A stretch of DNA of 64,000 nucleotides from the NCBI RefSeq assembly GCF_000374025.1, contig NZ_KB893177.1, positions 154,374 to 218,373 of the forward strand, written 5' to 3'. This DNA comes from Spirosoma panaciterrae DSM 21099 (lineage in GTDB: Bacteria; Bacteroidota; Bacteroidia; Cytophagales; Spirosomataceae). How positions within the stretch are numbered: the stretch's first letter is position 1; each line of letters opens with the position of its first letter. The position numbers and the translations under genes were made by a program. The notes beneath the pieces were generated by a model that did not search any database, was not told the DNA's origin, and saw nothing but the letters and a program-made list of their open reading frames with translations. This document shows, piece after piece, positions 43,298 through 52,110 of the stretch.

Positions 43298-43900
43298 CAG
43301 TGAGTTTGCGTATTGGCTGATAAGGGCCTTAGTCATCGCTGGCTCTTCGCCAATCCGACCCAGGCACGCTAAACCTGTGTAATTTAAAATAAACGTTTCC
43401 GTAGCCAGAACCGTAGGACCATTGAACAGAATACCCAACAGGTGGATACCTCGGCGCTGGCAGGCTTCGACCGATAGAAGTGTATGATTGATACTACCCA
43501 GGTAATTCCGGGACACGAGTAACACTGGCAGACCCAATTCTTCAATCAGATTGATATTCAGCACCCGGTCATTCAGCGGAACCATCAGACCACCCGCCAG
43601 TTCCACAATCAGATTGTTGGCAGTTTGAGGTAACTGGATGTGCTCCAGGTCAATGGTTACGCCATCCAGTTCGGCGGCTGCGTGCGGAGATAACGGCTGC
43701 GTAAGTCGATAGGCTTCTGGATGAAAAACGGATTGGGGATTCGAAATCAATCGACGGACCGTATTTGTATCCGAATCCTCCAAAGCACCTGATTGTATAG
43801 GTTTCCAATAATCAGCCTGTAAAGCTTCGACCAGTACGGCCGAAGCGACCGTCTTACCAATTTCGGTGCCAATACCGGCCACAATGCATTGAAAAGGCAT
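43262..43900 (-). CDS. bioD: Dethiobiotin synthetase
   Basis: The protein has 212 residues. The P-loop is GIGTEIGKTVASAVLVEAL, followed by DYWKPIQSG and VELAGGLMVPLNDRV, as in BioD. It forms the ureido ring of dethiobiotin from DAPA, CO2 and ATP. Its start is 3 nt downstream of the bioF stop, so they form one operon. The 3' end overlaps the convergent aminotransferase gene by 36 bp, so both strands are coding there. bioA and bioB are not in the window. Confidence 0.93.
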   Translation of the reverse strand: MPFQCIVAGIGTEIGKTVASAVLVEALQADYWKPIQSGALEDSDTNTVRRLISNPQSVFHPEAYRLTQPLSPHAAAELDGVTIDLEHIQLPQTANNLIVELAGGLMVPLNDRVLNINLIEELGLPVLLVSRNYLGSINHTLLSVEACQRRGIHLLGILFNGPTVLATETFILNYTGLACLGRIGEEPAMTKALISQYANSLLPTLNQIVESL

Positions 43901-43903
43901 AGA

Positions 43904-45082
43904 CTAATTTGAATTTGTAAGCGCTAACGCGCGCTGTAAACTGGTAATAAGTAGGTCTATTTCGTCCGTTGTGTTGAACGCATGCAGGCATAAACGCAAC
44001 CGCTCCTGCCCCACCGGAACCGTCGGACTAAGTATGGCCCGCACATCCAACCCCGCCTGCTGTGCGTCGCTAGCTACCTTCCGGGCCTGATCGTTACCTG
44101 GAACCAACAGACACTGAATGGGTGACTGGCTTTCTGTCCAATTACTGCCTGGCAAGCGTTCACTAAATTGCTGACGAAAATAATCAAGCCGTGCATAGAG
44201 TTGATCCTGTGCCTGAGTATCCGTTTGTAGTTGCTCATGGGCACATTGAATAGCCAGCAGGCTATGGGGAGGTAGAGCCGTTGTATAGACAAAGGAACGG
44301 GCAAAGTTGATCAGATAGTCACGCAGAATGGTCGGACCAACAATAGCAGCCCCATGCACACCCAGGGCCTTCCCGAAGGTATGCACACGAGCCAGAACCC
44401 GATCCTGTAAGCCCAGGGCCACCACCAGCCCTTCCCCATTCGGGCCGTATACACCCGTAGCATGCGCTTCGTCAACCAATAACGCAGCACCGTAGGCAGC
44501 ACATAGGTCAGCTAGTTTCTCCAACGGCGCAGCATCACCATCCATCGAATAAATCGACTCGACAGCAACGAAACTTTGTCCGGCTTGTCTGTTCAGGCTA
44601 GCCTGTTTTAGCTTTTCTTCCAGATCGGCCAGATCATTATGGCGGAATCGATGGCGGGTAGCGTAACTAAGCCGTGCGCCATCGATCATACTGGCATGGA
44701 TTAACTCGTCGGTCAGCAGCGTATCACCTGCTTTAGGCAGACAGGCCAGCAAACCCAGGTTCGCATCGTAGCCCGAGTTAAAAATCAGCGCGGCTTCTGT
44801 TCGATAAAATGTAGCCAGGTTATGCTCTAATTGATCGGCCAAAACCGTTTGTCCAGCCAGCAGCCGGGAGCCCGTAGCCCCAGTCATGGCCTCGGTATGG
44901 GTCAAATCCGCTTGTTGAATGGCCTTTTTAAGTTCGGAAGAACGGGCGAATCCCAAGTAATCGTTCGAGCAAAAGTCAACAAGTCCATCCGCCGTTTTGA
45001 GCTGGCGCAGTAAACCACTTTGCTGATACGTCGCGAGTCGATCGGCTAATGTCTGGGCAATTGAGTGGGTCAACGTGAGCAT
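43904..45082 (-). CDS. bioF: 8-amino-7-oxononanoate synthase
   Basis: The protein has 392 residues from the ATG at 45082; an in-frame start at 45121 is also open. It condenses pimeloyl thioester with L-alanine in biotin synthesis. Signatures are VDFCSNDYLGFA, TGSRLLAGQTVLADQLE, FNSGYDANLG, DELIHASMIDGARLS, VDEAHATGVYGPNGEG and the PLP Lys in VHTFGKALGVHGAAI. It is the promoter-proximal gene of bioF-bioD. Upstream, 45158-45246 carries a DnaA-box cluster. Confidence 0.94.
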   Translation of the reverse strand: MLTLTHSIAQTLADRLATYQQSGLLRQLKTADGLVDFCSNDYLGFARSSELKKAIQQADLTHTEAMTGATGSRLLAGQTVLADQLEHNLATFYRTEAALIFNSGYDANLGLLACLPKAGDTLLTDELIHASMIDGARLSYATRHRFRHNDLADLEEKLKQASLNRQAGQSFVAVESIYSMDGDAAPLEKLADLCAAYGAALLVDEAHATGVYGPNGEGLVVALGLQDRVLARVHTFGKALGVHGAAIVGPTILRDYLINFARSFVYTTALPPHSLLAIQCAHEQLQTDTQAQDQLYARLDYFRQQFSERLPGSNWTESQSPIQCLLVPGNDQARKVASDAQQAGLDVRAILSPTVPVGQERLRLCLHAFNTTDEIDLLITSLQRALALTNSN

Positions 45083-45157
45083 AGCCGCAAAGGTAAAACG
45101 ACCTTCGGAAAGGATCGTCACGATCTATTCTTTCCCGCTAAAAATGTGAGTAACACA

Positions 45158-45246
45158 ATAGTTATCCACAACTACTATGTGGATAACTATATCAATAAAT
45201 TGAAAAAATGATGATTTGAGCAAACTGGCGGCAAAACTTATCCACA
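45158..45246. promoter_or_regulatory. Cluster of three perfect DnaA boxes
   Basis: TTATCCACA occurs at 45162-45170, in reverse at 45178-45186, and again at 45238-45246. The first two form a 13-bp perfect inverted repeat (45158-45170 with 45178-45190). An AT-rich stretch (45188-45220) lies between the second and third. The site is between bioF and an oxidoreductase gene, both minus. It could be an origin, a DnaA-titration site or a DnaA-controlled promoter. Confidence 0.75.
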
Positions 45247-45267
45247 AAGGTCCATGACCTAACGTCC

Positions 45268-46299
45268 TCAATGCGCAATCGATAAGACCAGTTTACCAAA
45301 CTGCTTCCCGCTATCCATCTTATTCATAGCCAGCTGAGCCTCAGCCAAGGGCACGATCTGGTCAATAAAAGGTACAATCTGTTTATCATTGACCAGAGCG
45401 ATCATATGGGCGAATTCGGGTTCTGTACCCATCGTTGTCCCGAAAATCGACAATTGTTTAAAGAATACTTTTGGCGGTACTATATCGGTAATGTTACCTG
45501 TAGTTCCGCCAAAAAAGGCAATCCGTCCACCCGGAGCGGCTATATCGATCAGTTTGGCAAAGCTGGGGCCACCAGCACTGTCGATAATAACGTCGAAGTA
45601 ACCGCGTCGGCCACCACCCGTTTGGGCCATAAGCGTTTTATGCCAATCAGGTTGTCGGTAGTTTATGCCACCAGCGATACCTGAATTTTGTACCCTGGCC
45701 AGTTTTTCGTCGGAACCTGAGGTTACCCACACTTCAGCACCAGCCGCCACAGCAAACTGCATGGCCATCAACGCAGCCCCTCCCCCAATGCCCGTTACCA
45801 GAACTTTTTCGGGAATACTGGCCGTGTTCGTATGCAAACCTGCGCGGGTCATAAGTGCCCGCCAGGCGGTCAGGCCAGTCAGTGGCAGTGCAGCCGCTTG
45901 CTCAAACGAAAGATGGTCGGGCTTATGGTGGATGTATCGGATATCGACAGTAATGTATTCAGCAAAGGTTCCATTTTCCGGCATACCCAGTATCCGAAAG
46001 TCATCCCCATAAAATCGGGGGTTGTCGCCCCAATGCATAGCAGGATTGATAACAACCGACTGGCCTCGCCAAACCCGGTCGACACCTTCACCCACTTCTT
46101 CCACCACACCGGCACCATCAGATCCCAGAATTACGGGCAATTTTATACCCGGATACAAAGCTTGCTGAATAAATACATCGCGATGGTTTAAGGCAGCTGC
46201 TTTGAGCTTTATCAGAACCTGTCCTGGCCCTGCAACCGGAACCGGAACATCTATTAACTGAACGGGCTGATGCGTTTCGGCAAGAAGAATGGCTTTCAT
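45268..46299 (-). CDS. Zinc-type alcohol dehydrogenase / quinone oxidoreductase family protein
   Basis: The protein has 343 residues from the ATG at 46299; an ATG at 46314 adds five residues. The MDR fold is clear: MKAILLAETHQPVQLIDVP, LKAAALNHRDVFI, ILGSDGAGVVEEVGEGVDRV, the NADPH-binding LVTGIGGGAALMAMQFAVAA and VTSGSDEKLARVQ. The catalytic zinc Cys of classical alcohol dehydrogenases is replaced (ALNHRDVF has N), which points to a quinone oxidoreductase or other reductase. NADPH is likely because of the S-D pattern after the Rossmann strand. The substrate is unknown. Confidence 0.88.
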   Translation of the reverse strand: MKAILLAETHQPVQLIDVPVPVAGPGQVLIKLKAAALNHRDVFIQQALYPGIKLPVILGSDGAGVVEEVGEGVDRVWRGQSVVINPAMHWGDNPRFYGDDFRILGMPENGTFAEYITVDIRYIHHKPDHLSFEQAAALPLTGLTAWRALMTRAGLHTNTASIPEKVLVTGIGGGAALMAMQFAVAAGAEVWVTSGSDEKLARVQNSGIAGGINYRQPDWHKTLMAQTGGGRRGYFDVIIDSAGGPSFAKLIDIAAPGGRIAFFGGTTGNITDIVPPKVFFKQLSIFGTTMGTEPEFAHMIALVNDKQIVPFIDQIVPLAEAQLAMNKMDSGKQFGKLVLSIAH

Positions 46300-46318
46300 T
46301 GGCTTATTTGACATGAAG

Positions 46319-46349
46319 TTGTGATACAATAATTGACCGTTTACTTTTG
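46319..46349 (+). promoter_or_regulatory. Promoter for GNAT-ybeY operon
   Basis: TTG (46319-46321) and TACTTTTG (46342-46349), 20 nt apart, match the phylum promoter pattern. It points toward the GNAT gene 106 nt downstream. Confidence 0.55.
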
Positions 46350-46454
46350 CCTGACAGAACTAGTCATTGAGGGGTCATTCGTTGCCATTAGCAGTCGTTC
46401 ATTGCCTAGACCTGATAACAGCGAACGACCAATGACTATCTATGACAACCGTGT

Positions 46455-46976
46455 ATGCTAACCTATCGAGTGGCGACTGCTGACGATGCCGAGTCCATTG
46501 CACAATTACATAGCCTCAGTTGGCAGCAAAACTACAGAGGTATTTTTACAGATAGTTACCTGAACGGTCCCGTTCTGGATAATCGTCGGTCTGTTTGGCA
46601 AAGCCGCTTAAGGCAGACATCACCCGATCAATACGTTATCGTTGCCGAAGATAAGGCAAAAATTTGCGGCCTCGCCTGTGCGTATGCCAATAACGACCCT
46701 GTTTGGGGAACGTTGCTGGATAACCTGCATGTTCATCCCGACTGGCAGGGTAAAGGCATAGGCGCTGCCCTTATGAAAACTACGGCTCACTGGGTGCAAC
46801 AGTATGCCCCCGAATCGGGGCTGTATTTATGGGTGCTGGCCGGTAACATCAATGCGCAAAAATTTTACAACCGTATGGGTGGAGTCAACGCCGAACAGGC
46901 TTCTCTGCCTAATCCGGACGGAAATTATTCCGATTGCTTTCGGTATGTGTGGGCCGATCTAACCAATTTACTATGA
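46455..46976 (+). CDS. GNAT family N-acetyltransferase
   Basis: The protein has 173 residues. The N-terminal YRVATADDAESIAQLHSLSW is typical of GNAT enzymes, and the acetyl-CoA loop is LHVHPDWQGKGIGAALM. The end ALGFY-like segment appears as LAGNINAQKFYNRMGG. The acceptor is unknown. The stop overlaps the ybeY start in an ATGA, so the two are translationally coupled; in other bacteria such acetyltransferases can act on ribosomal or stress targets, but that is speculative here. Confidence 0.9.
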   Translation: MLTYRVATADDAESIAQLHSLSWQQNYRGIFTDSYLNGPVLDNRRSVWQSRLRQTSPDQYVIVAEDKAKICGLACAYANNDPVWGTLLDNLHVHPDWQGKGIGAALMKTTAHWVQQYAPESGLYLWVLAGNINAQKFYNRMGGVNAEQASLPNPDGNYSDCFRYVWADLTNLL

Positions 46977-47392
46977 TTCGATTTTTCAATGAGGATGTTC
47001 CTTATAAACTTCCTCACAAACAAGGAATTCGCCAATGGCTGAAACAACAGGCCCAACAGGAAGGCTATACTATTGGCGATCTGAACTACATATTCTGCTC
47101 GGATGAGTACGTACTCCAAGTCAATCGGGATTACCTCCAGCACGACTACTATACCGACATTATCACCTTCGATCAGAGTGAAGAAGAAGAGAAACTAGAG
47201 GGGGACATTTACATTAGCGTCGATCGGGTGGCTGATAATGCGGCACAGTTGGGCATTCCGGCCGAGCAGGAAATGCTCCGTGTATTGGCGCATGGGTTAC
47301 TACACCTCTGTGGTTATGCTGACAAAGGCGCTGAAGAAGAGATTCAGATGCGGAAGAAAGAGGACGAATGGCTCCATCACTATACCGCCTGA
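46973..47392 (+). CDS. ybeY: YbeY endoribonuclease (rRNA maturation)
   Basis: The protein has 139 residues from the ATG at 46973; an upstream in-frame start at 46934 lies inside the GNAT gene. YbeY motifs are present: IFCSDEYVLQVNRDYLQHDYYTDIITF and RVLAHGLLHLCGYADKG. In the zinc site H-x3-H-x5-H the third position is Asp (ADK), not His, a change that I believe is seen in other Bacteroidota YbeY proteins. It processes the 3' end of 16S rRNA and acts in ribosome quality control. Confidence 0.9.
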   Translation: MIRFFNEDVPYKLPHKQGIRQWLKQQAQQEGYTIGDLNYIFCSDEYVLQVNRDYLQHDYYTDIITFDQSEEEEKLEGDIYISVDRVADNAAQLGIPAEQEMLRVLAHGLLHLCGYADKGAEEEIQMRKKEDEWLHHYTA

Positions 47393-47396
47393 TTCC

Positions 47397-48326
47397 ATGC
47401 GACTGCTTATCGGCTCCCTGCTATTACTGACCCTAACGGTGAAGGCTCAGAAGCGTATGGTTATCACCATCGATGATCTGCCAACGGTATCGACCTTCTA
47501 TAAGACCCCACTGGAGAAACAGCAACTGACGCAAAAACTGCTCGCTCACGTTACATACGCCCACGCACCGGCTATTGGGTTTGTCATTAGCGGTTTACTA
47601 CAATCGGCCAACCGACCCGATACGGCCCAGCTTGCGCTTCTTCAACAGTGGCTGGATGCCGGTCTGGAGCTAGGCAATCATACCTTTGCGCATAAGGATT
47701 ACAACCTGATTCCGTTCAGCGAGTCAAAGGCGGATGTGATACAGGGCGAGTCGATTGTAAAAAACTTTGTTAAGAAACAGGGAAAGCCCTTTCACTATTT
47801 CCGCCATCCTTACCTACGCAAAGGCGATACAATGGCCAAAAAAGATTCACTGGAGCATTTTCTTCGCCAATGGGGATACCGTGAAGCGCCCGTTACAATT
47901 GACAATTCTGACTGGGTATATGCCCGCGCTTACGACAATGCTCTAAAGGTACACGATGCAACCCTGCTGGCTCAGGTAGGCCAAAGCTACGTTTCTTATA
48001 TGCTCAATTGTGTGGCGTATTATGAAGCGCAAAGTATGGCCTTATTTAATCGGCCGATGGCTCAAGTCTTACTCATTCATGCCAATTCCATCAATGCCGA
48101 TTTTCTGGGTAAACTGCTTGGTGAGCTAAAAAACCGAGGGTATTCTTTTATCACGCTCGATGAAGCCCTAAAGGATGAAGCCTATCAGTCTGCAGATACC
48201 TATACGGGCAAAGGTGGAATCTCCTGGCTGCATCGCTGGGCACTTACCAAGGGCAAAAAAGGAGAATTTTTCAAAGGCGAGCCGGAAGTTCCGGCTACTA
48301 TCGATGAACTGGCCAATCGGCAATGA
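47397..48326 (+). CDS. Polysaccharide deacetylase family protein
   Basis: The protein has 309 residues from the ATG at 47397; the open frame starts at 47238 inside ybeY, but those residues are not coding. A signal peptide (MRLLIGSLLLLTLTVKA) is followed by a NodB domain with VITIDDLP (catalytic Asp-Asp), HTFAH (metal HTxxH) and HYFRHPYL (the R-P strand). It probably removes acetyl groups from a cell-envelope glycan. The C-terminal 60 residues extend beyond the usual NodB core. It follows ybeY by 4 nt, so the three genes from GNAT onward may be one transcript. Confidence 0.88.
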   Translation: MRLLIGSLLLLTLTVKAQKRMVITIDDLPTVSTFYKTPLEKQQLTQKLLAHVTYAHAPAIGFVISGLLQSANRPDTAQLALLQQWLDAGLELGNHTFAHKDYNLIPFSESKADVIQGESIVKNFVKKQGKPFHYFRHPYLRKGDTMAKKDSLEHFLRQWGYREAPVTIDNSDWVYARAYDNALKVHDATLLAQVGQSYVSYMLNCVAYYEAQSMALFNRPMAQVLLIHANSINADFLGKLLGELKNRGYSFITLDEALKDEAYQSADTYTGKGGISWLHRWALTKGKKGEFFKGEPEVPATIDELANRQ

Positions 48327-48330
48327 CAAG

Positions 48331-49107
48331 TTATCCGGCCGTCAGGCCACCATCCAACTGAATGGCCTGACCAGTGACGAATTCGTTTTCATCTGAGCAG
48401 AGCCAGAGAATAGCCTGTGCAATCTCTTCAGGCTCACCAAGCCGACCAATCGGAATGCGCCGACGCATTTTCTGTTCCATGTCGGGAGCCGCCCGGAAAA
48501 GGTCATCGACCATGGCAGAATGCGTGTAAACCGGACAAACCGCATTGATGCGGATGTGTTGCCGGGCATATTCCAGCGCAGCCGTTTTGGTCAGGCCAAT
48601 CACGGCATGTTTGGAAGCACTATAAGGGGCCCCCATTGGCATACCACGCACCCCAGCAATACTCGATACGTTCACGATTTTACCTCCGGCTGGTCGACCA
48701 ACTTCCCGTTGTTTTAGCATCTGCCGAATCTGTGCCTGCATACCATAAAACACCCCGCCGACATTAACAGCCATTATCTGGTCGAAATCTTCCTGCGTAT
48801 GCTCCAGCAATCGGCCATATTTTCCGCCGATCCCCGCGTTGTTTATCCCGATGTCCAGTCGACCGTAGTGGTCTACCGTTTTTTGTACAGCCGCTTCCAG
48901 TTGTTCCGGATTGGCCACATTGCAGGCTACAAACAGGGCACCGCCACCAAGTCCTTGGATTTGATCAACCGTTTTCTGACCATTGACCGGATTTATTTCG
49001 GCTACAACTACCTGTGCTCCGGCTTTCGCAAAGGCTAAGGCTGTGGCCCGGCCTATGCCCGAACCGGCTCCGGTGATGAATGCGATCTGATCGGTAAATG
49101 ATGCCAT
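48331..49107 (-). CDS. Short-chain dehydrogenase/reductase
   Basis: The protein has 258 residues. The classical SDR motifs are FITGAGSGIGRATALAFAKA, GINNAGIGG, NVSSIAGVRG and the catalytic YSASKHAV. NAD preference is suggested by the E after the second strand (VVAEINPVN). The C-terminus CSDENEFVTGQAIQLDGGLTAG is typical. The substrate is not known. It is convergent with the deacetylase by 4 nt and divergent from the nitrilase-like gene around a short palindrome. Confidence 0.92.
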   Translation of the reverse strand: MASFTDQIAFITGAGSGIGRATALAFAKAGAQVVVAEINPVNGQKTVDQIQGLGGGALFVACNVANPEQLEAAVQKTVDHYGRLDIGINNAGIGGKYGRLLEHTQEDFDQIMAVNVGGVFYGMQAQIRQMLKQREVGRPAGGKIVNVSSIAGVRGMPMGAPYSASKHAVIGLTKTAALEYARQHIRINAVCPVYTHSAMVDDLFRAAPDMEQKMRRRIPIGRLGEPEEIAQAILWLCSDENEFVTGQAIQLDGGLTAG

Positions 49108-49136
49108 ACTTGCTGATGTCTTTCGTATCGGACTAG

Positions 49137-49154
49137 CAAAATAGTGCTATTTTG
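49137..49154. promoter_or_regulatory. Palindrome between divergent SDR and hydrolase genes
   Basis: CAAAATAG (49137-49144) and CTATTTTG (49147-49154) are inverted copies 2 nt apart, centred between the starts at 49107 and 49174. TATTTTG on each strand resembles a -10 element. It may be a shared operator. Confidence 0.45.
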
Positions 49155-49173
49155 TGCTTTATTTTTCTACTCT

Positions 49174-50346
49174 ATGCCATCTGCCGTTAAAAAAATCAGT
49201 ATCGCCTTACTCGTGGTTTTATCCATTGGATGGCTAGCTATTTTAAGCTGGCATAGGTGGCTTATGGGCGATCCTGCCATTATCCTAAAACCATCGACAG
49301 CCGCACAGCATATTGCCCACATCGAACGGATTGGTAATCGATCTGAACGTGGGAATCTGCTGGGTATTCAACCCTGGATGGAACCTACCGATTATCAGAA
49401 CGGACTAACCTTTCGGCAAAAACTGGAGGGGTATCTAAAGACGGCTCAGGATAGTGGCCTTCTGGTTCCCGGCAAAACCGTTGCTATTTTCCCCGAATAT
49501 ATAGGCACATGGCTGGTGGCTGCCAATGAAGCGGATCGTGTATATAAGGCGAAAACCATTCAGGAAGGGTTAACGGCCATGACCCTGACGCACCTGCTTC
49601 CCTTCTGGCAAGTATACCGAACGATTCCTGATACGGTTGGTAACAAAACCAATTACGCCATTTTTGCCATGAAAGCTCAGCAAATGGCTCAAGACTACCA
49701 GCTTACGTTCGATATGCTGGCGGCTCAGTTCAACATAACGATTGTAGCCGGTTCTATTCTGCTGCCTGAACCTACTGCTGAGCATGGAAAACTACGGGTT
49801 GGCAATGGGCCACTCTACAATGTATCGGCTGTATTTCACTCCGATGGCAGGCTCGACCCACAGCTTATCCGAAAAGTATTTCCTATTGCCGACGAGCTGC
49901 CTTTCGTCTGTCCCGCCAAGGCTGCCGATATAGCCGTTTTTGATGTTCCCATTGGTCGCCTGGGCGTATTGGTTTGCGCCGATTCGTGGCATTCGGCAGC
50001 GTACAAAACGCTGAAACAAAAAGGCGCTACCATATTGGCCGTTCCTTCGTATTCAGCAGGCGATACCATCTGGAAAACAACCTGGCATGGCTATAGTGGC
50101 ACACCAACCCCCGCCGATGCCCAGGCCTCAGTCGGCAAACTGACCGAAGGGCAAGCCTGGCTGACGTATGCCATGGCCGGTAGGGCTACGCCAGAAGCAG
50201 GGATTACAAAAGGAATGAACGTTTTTTTACGCGGTAAACTCTGGGATTTAGGGACCGACGGTACTACAATTGTTGTGCAGGACAGCACTACGACAAAACT
50301 AACCCCTGCAGCCAATGGTGCTACTTTAACGTGTTTATGGCTCTAA
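49174..50346 (+). CDS. Carbon-nitrogen hydrolase (nitrilase superfamily), membrane anchored
   Basis: The protein has 390 residues from the ATG at 49174; the frame is open from 49144. One N-terminal membrane segment (ISIALLVVLSIGWLAIL) is followed by a nitrilase fold with the catalytic Glu in VAIFPEYIGTW, Lys in IRKVFPIADE and Cys in LGVLVCADSWH. Members cleave nitriles, amides or carbamoyl groups; this anchored form is probably periplasmic-facing. It resembles neither an obvious Lnt nor a glutaminase, so the substrate is open. It is monocistronic. Confidence 0.86.
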   Translation: MPSAVKKISIALLVVLSIGWLAILSWHRWLMGDPAIILKPSTAAQHIAHIERIGNRSERGNLLGIQPWMEPTDYQNGLTFRQKLEGYLKTAQDSGLLVPGKTVAIFPEYIGTWLVAANEADRVYKAKTIQEGLTAMTLTHLLPFWQVYRTIPDTVGNKTNYAIFAMKAQQMAQDYQLTFDMLAAQFNITIVAGSILLPEPTAEHGKLRVGNGPLYNVSAVFHSDGRLDPQLIRKVFPIADELPFVCPAKAADIAVFDVPIGRLGVLVCADSWHSAAYKTLKQKGATILAVPSYSAGDTIWKTTWHGYSGTPTPADAQASVGKLTEGQAWLTYAMAGRATPEAGITKGMNVFLRGKLWDLGTDGTTIVVQDSTTTKLTPAANGATLTCLWL

Positions 50347-50543
50347 ATCATTTTGCACTTTTCTAACAAGTTTTCCATATGATCTATAACCATATAACTC
50401 ATTATTAAGCAATTGCTCGTCAGACGGTTTAGGACTTATAGTTTTTCTTAAAAATTTACAAATCTTTCCTCAACAGACCTCCGTAGGTATTGGCGTCCTG
50501 GTTGATACATGACCGGATTCTATCACCTAACATTATTTACTCA

Positions 50544-51272
50544 ATGGAAAACATTACGAATCGGCCCGAAACGACAACTTCGGAGATGGCGTCCAGCCGT
50601 CGGTCGTTTCTGCGAGTAGCGGGGGCAGCGGCTGTAACAGGCGGTCTACTTACAGCCTGCTCCCATGCAGATGACAACTATCTAATTCCTTCTGGTAGCG
50701 CCCGTGCTGCTGGCGATACCGTCAAATTACCCACTGGGGATGTTGGTATTCTTGCCTTTGCTTATGTGCTTGAACAATTGGAAGCTGCTTTCTATGAAAT
50801 GTTGCTGGCCAAGCCCTACCCCAATATGTCGTCGTCTGACCGGCAGCTCTGGACCGACATTCGCGGCCACGAGATTATCCACCGCGAATTTTTCAAAGCC
50901 GCTTTGGGTGGAGCCGTGCCAACGCTAACGTTCAACTTCAGCAGTATCGACTTTAATGATCGCGCTGCCGTACTGATTGCTGCCGAAGCCTTCGAAAAAA
51001 CCGGAGTAGGCGCCTATAATGGAGCAGGCAAATACATTAAGGATGCTGGCTATCTGACATTGGCAGGTAAAATTGTTTCGGTCGAAACCCGTCACCATTC
51101 CATTCTTCGCGAACTACAATATCCTAAATCGGATGCGTTTGCTGGGCCAACGATCGTTACCAGCGATACAGGTTTACACCTGGCCTACGAGCCAACCTAT
51201 GTGTTACCTATTGCTCAGAAATATATTCTTGAAACCATCGACGCAAGCGCATTAGTAAGCAGCCTCGCATAA
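50544..51272 (+). CDS. Ferritin-like domain protein with Tat-type signal (first of a pair)
   Basis: The protein has 242 residues from the ATG at 50544; an upstream in-frame start at 50490 is unlikely. A twin-arginine-type signal SSRRSFLRVAGAAAV is followed by GGLLTACSHADDN, which also has a lipobox-like Cys. The mature part fits the ferritin-like four-helix domain (EQLEAAFYEMLLAKPYP, EIIHREFFKAALGG, ETRHHSILREL with E and H ligand positions). It probably binds two metals, but no activity is known. A second member follows after 13 nt. Confidence 0.85.
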   Translation: MENITNRPETTTSEMASSRRSFLRVAGAAAVTGGLLTACSHADDNYLIPSGSARAAGDTVKLPTGDVGILAFAYVLEQLEAAFYEMLLAKPYPNMSSSDRQLWTDIRGHEIIHREFFKAALGGAVPTLTFNFSSIDFNDRAAVLIAAEAFEKTGVGAYNGAGKYIKDAGYLTLAGKIVSVETRHHSILRELQYPKSDAFAGPTIVTSDTGLHLAYEPTYVLPIAQKYILETIDASALVSSLA

Positions 51273-51285
51273 ACCACTTTACTCC

Positions 51286-52095
51286 ATGAACTTACAGAAC
51301 TTACTCAGTGATATTGAGAAAGTGGATGGCGAAATTTTTGACCGCCTTGCCCACGTCTCGCGTCGGGGACTTTTTAGTTCGCTGACCAAAAAAACGATTG
51401 CAGCCGCTGCACCAGCCATTATGGCTTCGGCTTTAACCAAAGCGTATGGCCAGTCGAGCAGTTTGCCACAGAATGTAAAAGATGTTCTGAACTATGCGCT
51501 GACCTTAGAATATCTGGAATATCGTTTTTACGACACGGCCAATAACCTGTCGATGATTCCGAACGACTATAAAATGGCTTTCGAAGTCATCCGTCGCCAT
51601 GAGCAGGTACACGTGCGTCTGCTGAAAAACGTTCTGGGAGCCGATGCGATTCCTGAGCCTAAGTTCGACTTTTCGGCCAAAGGAACCTTCACGGATACCT
51701 TCAGCAATTTCCAGACCTTCGCAGCTATTGCCCAAACGTTTGAAGATACGGGTGTTCGGGCTTACAAAGGCCAGGCCGCTAACCTGATGAATGCCCCCGC
51801 CATCCTTCAGGTAGCGTTGCAAATCCACGCTACTGAAGCCGCTCACGCTGCCAATGTTCGTTACATTCGGAACCAGAAAGGCTGGATCACCGGCGGAACG
51901 GCTGCTATGCAAGGCTTACCTTCGGTAGTCAATGGCAGCTATGCAGGCGAAGATAATGTTACCCAGGGAGGGGTTAATCTGGTGTCAGCTCTGGCTGGTG
52001 ATAACCGTATCACAGCCGATATGATCACCCAGGCTTTCGACGAGCCTCTGGATAAGAATACGGTGGTTGGTATTGTAACGCCTTTCTTCGCGTAA
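51286..52095 (+). CDS. Ferritin-like domain protein (second of a pair)
   Basis: The protein has 269 residues. A long N-terminal region carries an RR motif (SRRGLFSSLTKK) before a hydrophobic stretch (AAAAPAIMASALTKAYG), so Tat export is likely. The ferritin-like domain has LEYLEYRFYDTANN, RRHEQVHVRLLKNVLGA, TFEDTGVRAYKG and IHATEAAHAANVR with Glu-His ligand pairs. It is a paralogue of the previous gene. Co-export of two folded metalloproteins as a complex is a reasonable guess. A strong terminator follows. Confidence 0.85.
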   Translation: MNLQNLLSDIEKVDGEIFDRLAHVSRRGLFSSLTKKTIAAAAPAIMASALTKAYGQSSSLPQNVKDVLNYALTLEYLEYRFYDTANNLSMIPNDYKMAFEVIRRHEQVHVRLLKNVLGADAIPEPKFDFSAKGTFTDTFSNFQTFAAIAQTFEDTGVRAYKGQAANLMNAPAILQVALQIHATEAAHAANVRYIRNQKGWITGGTAAMQGLPSVVNGSYAGEDNVTQGGVNLVSALAGDNRITADMITQAFDEPLDKNTVVGIVTPFFA

Positions 52096-52110
52096 GGCTT
52101 ACAACCTACT

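Noticed and set aside
45158..45246. Firm call of a replication origin
   Set aside because: Box cluster is suggestive, but fusA-rpsJ orientation does not support fork direction and skew cannot be computed here; kept as a candidate only.
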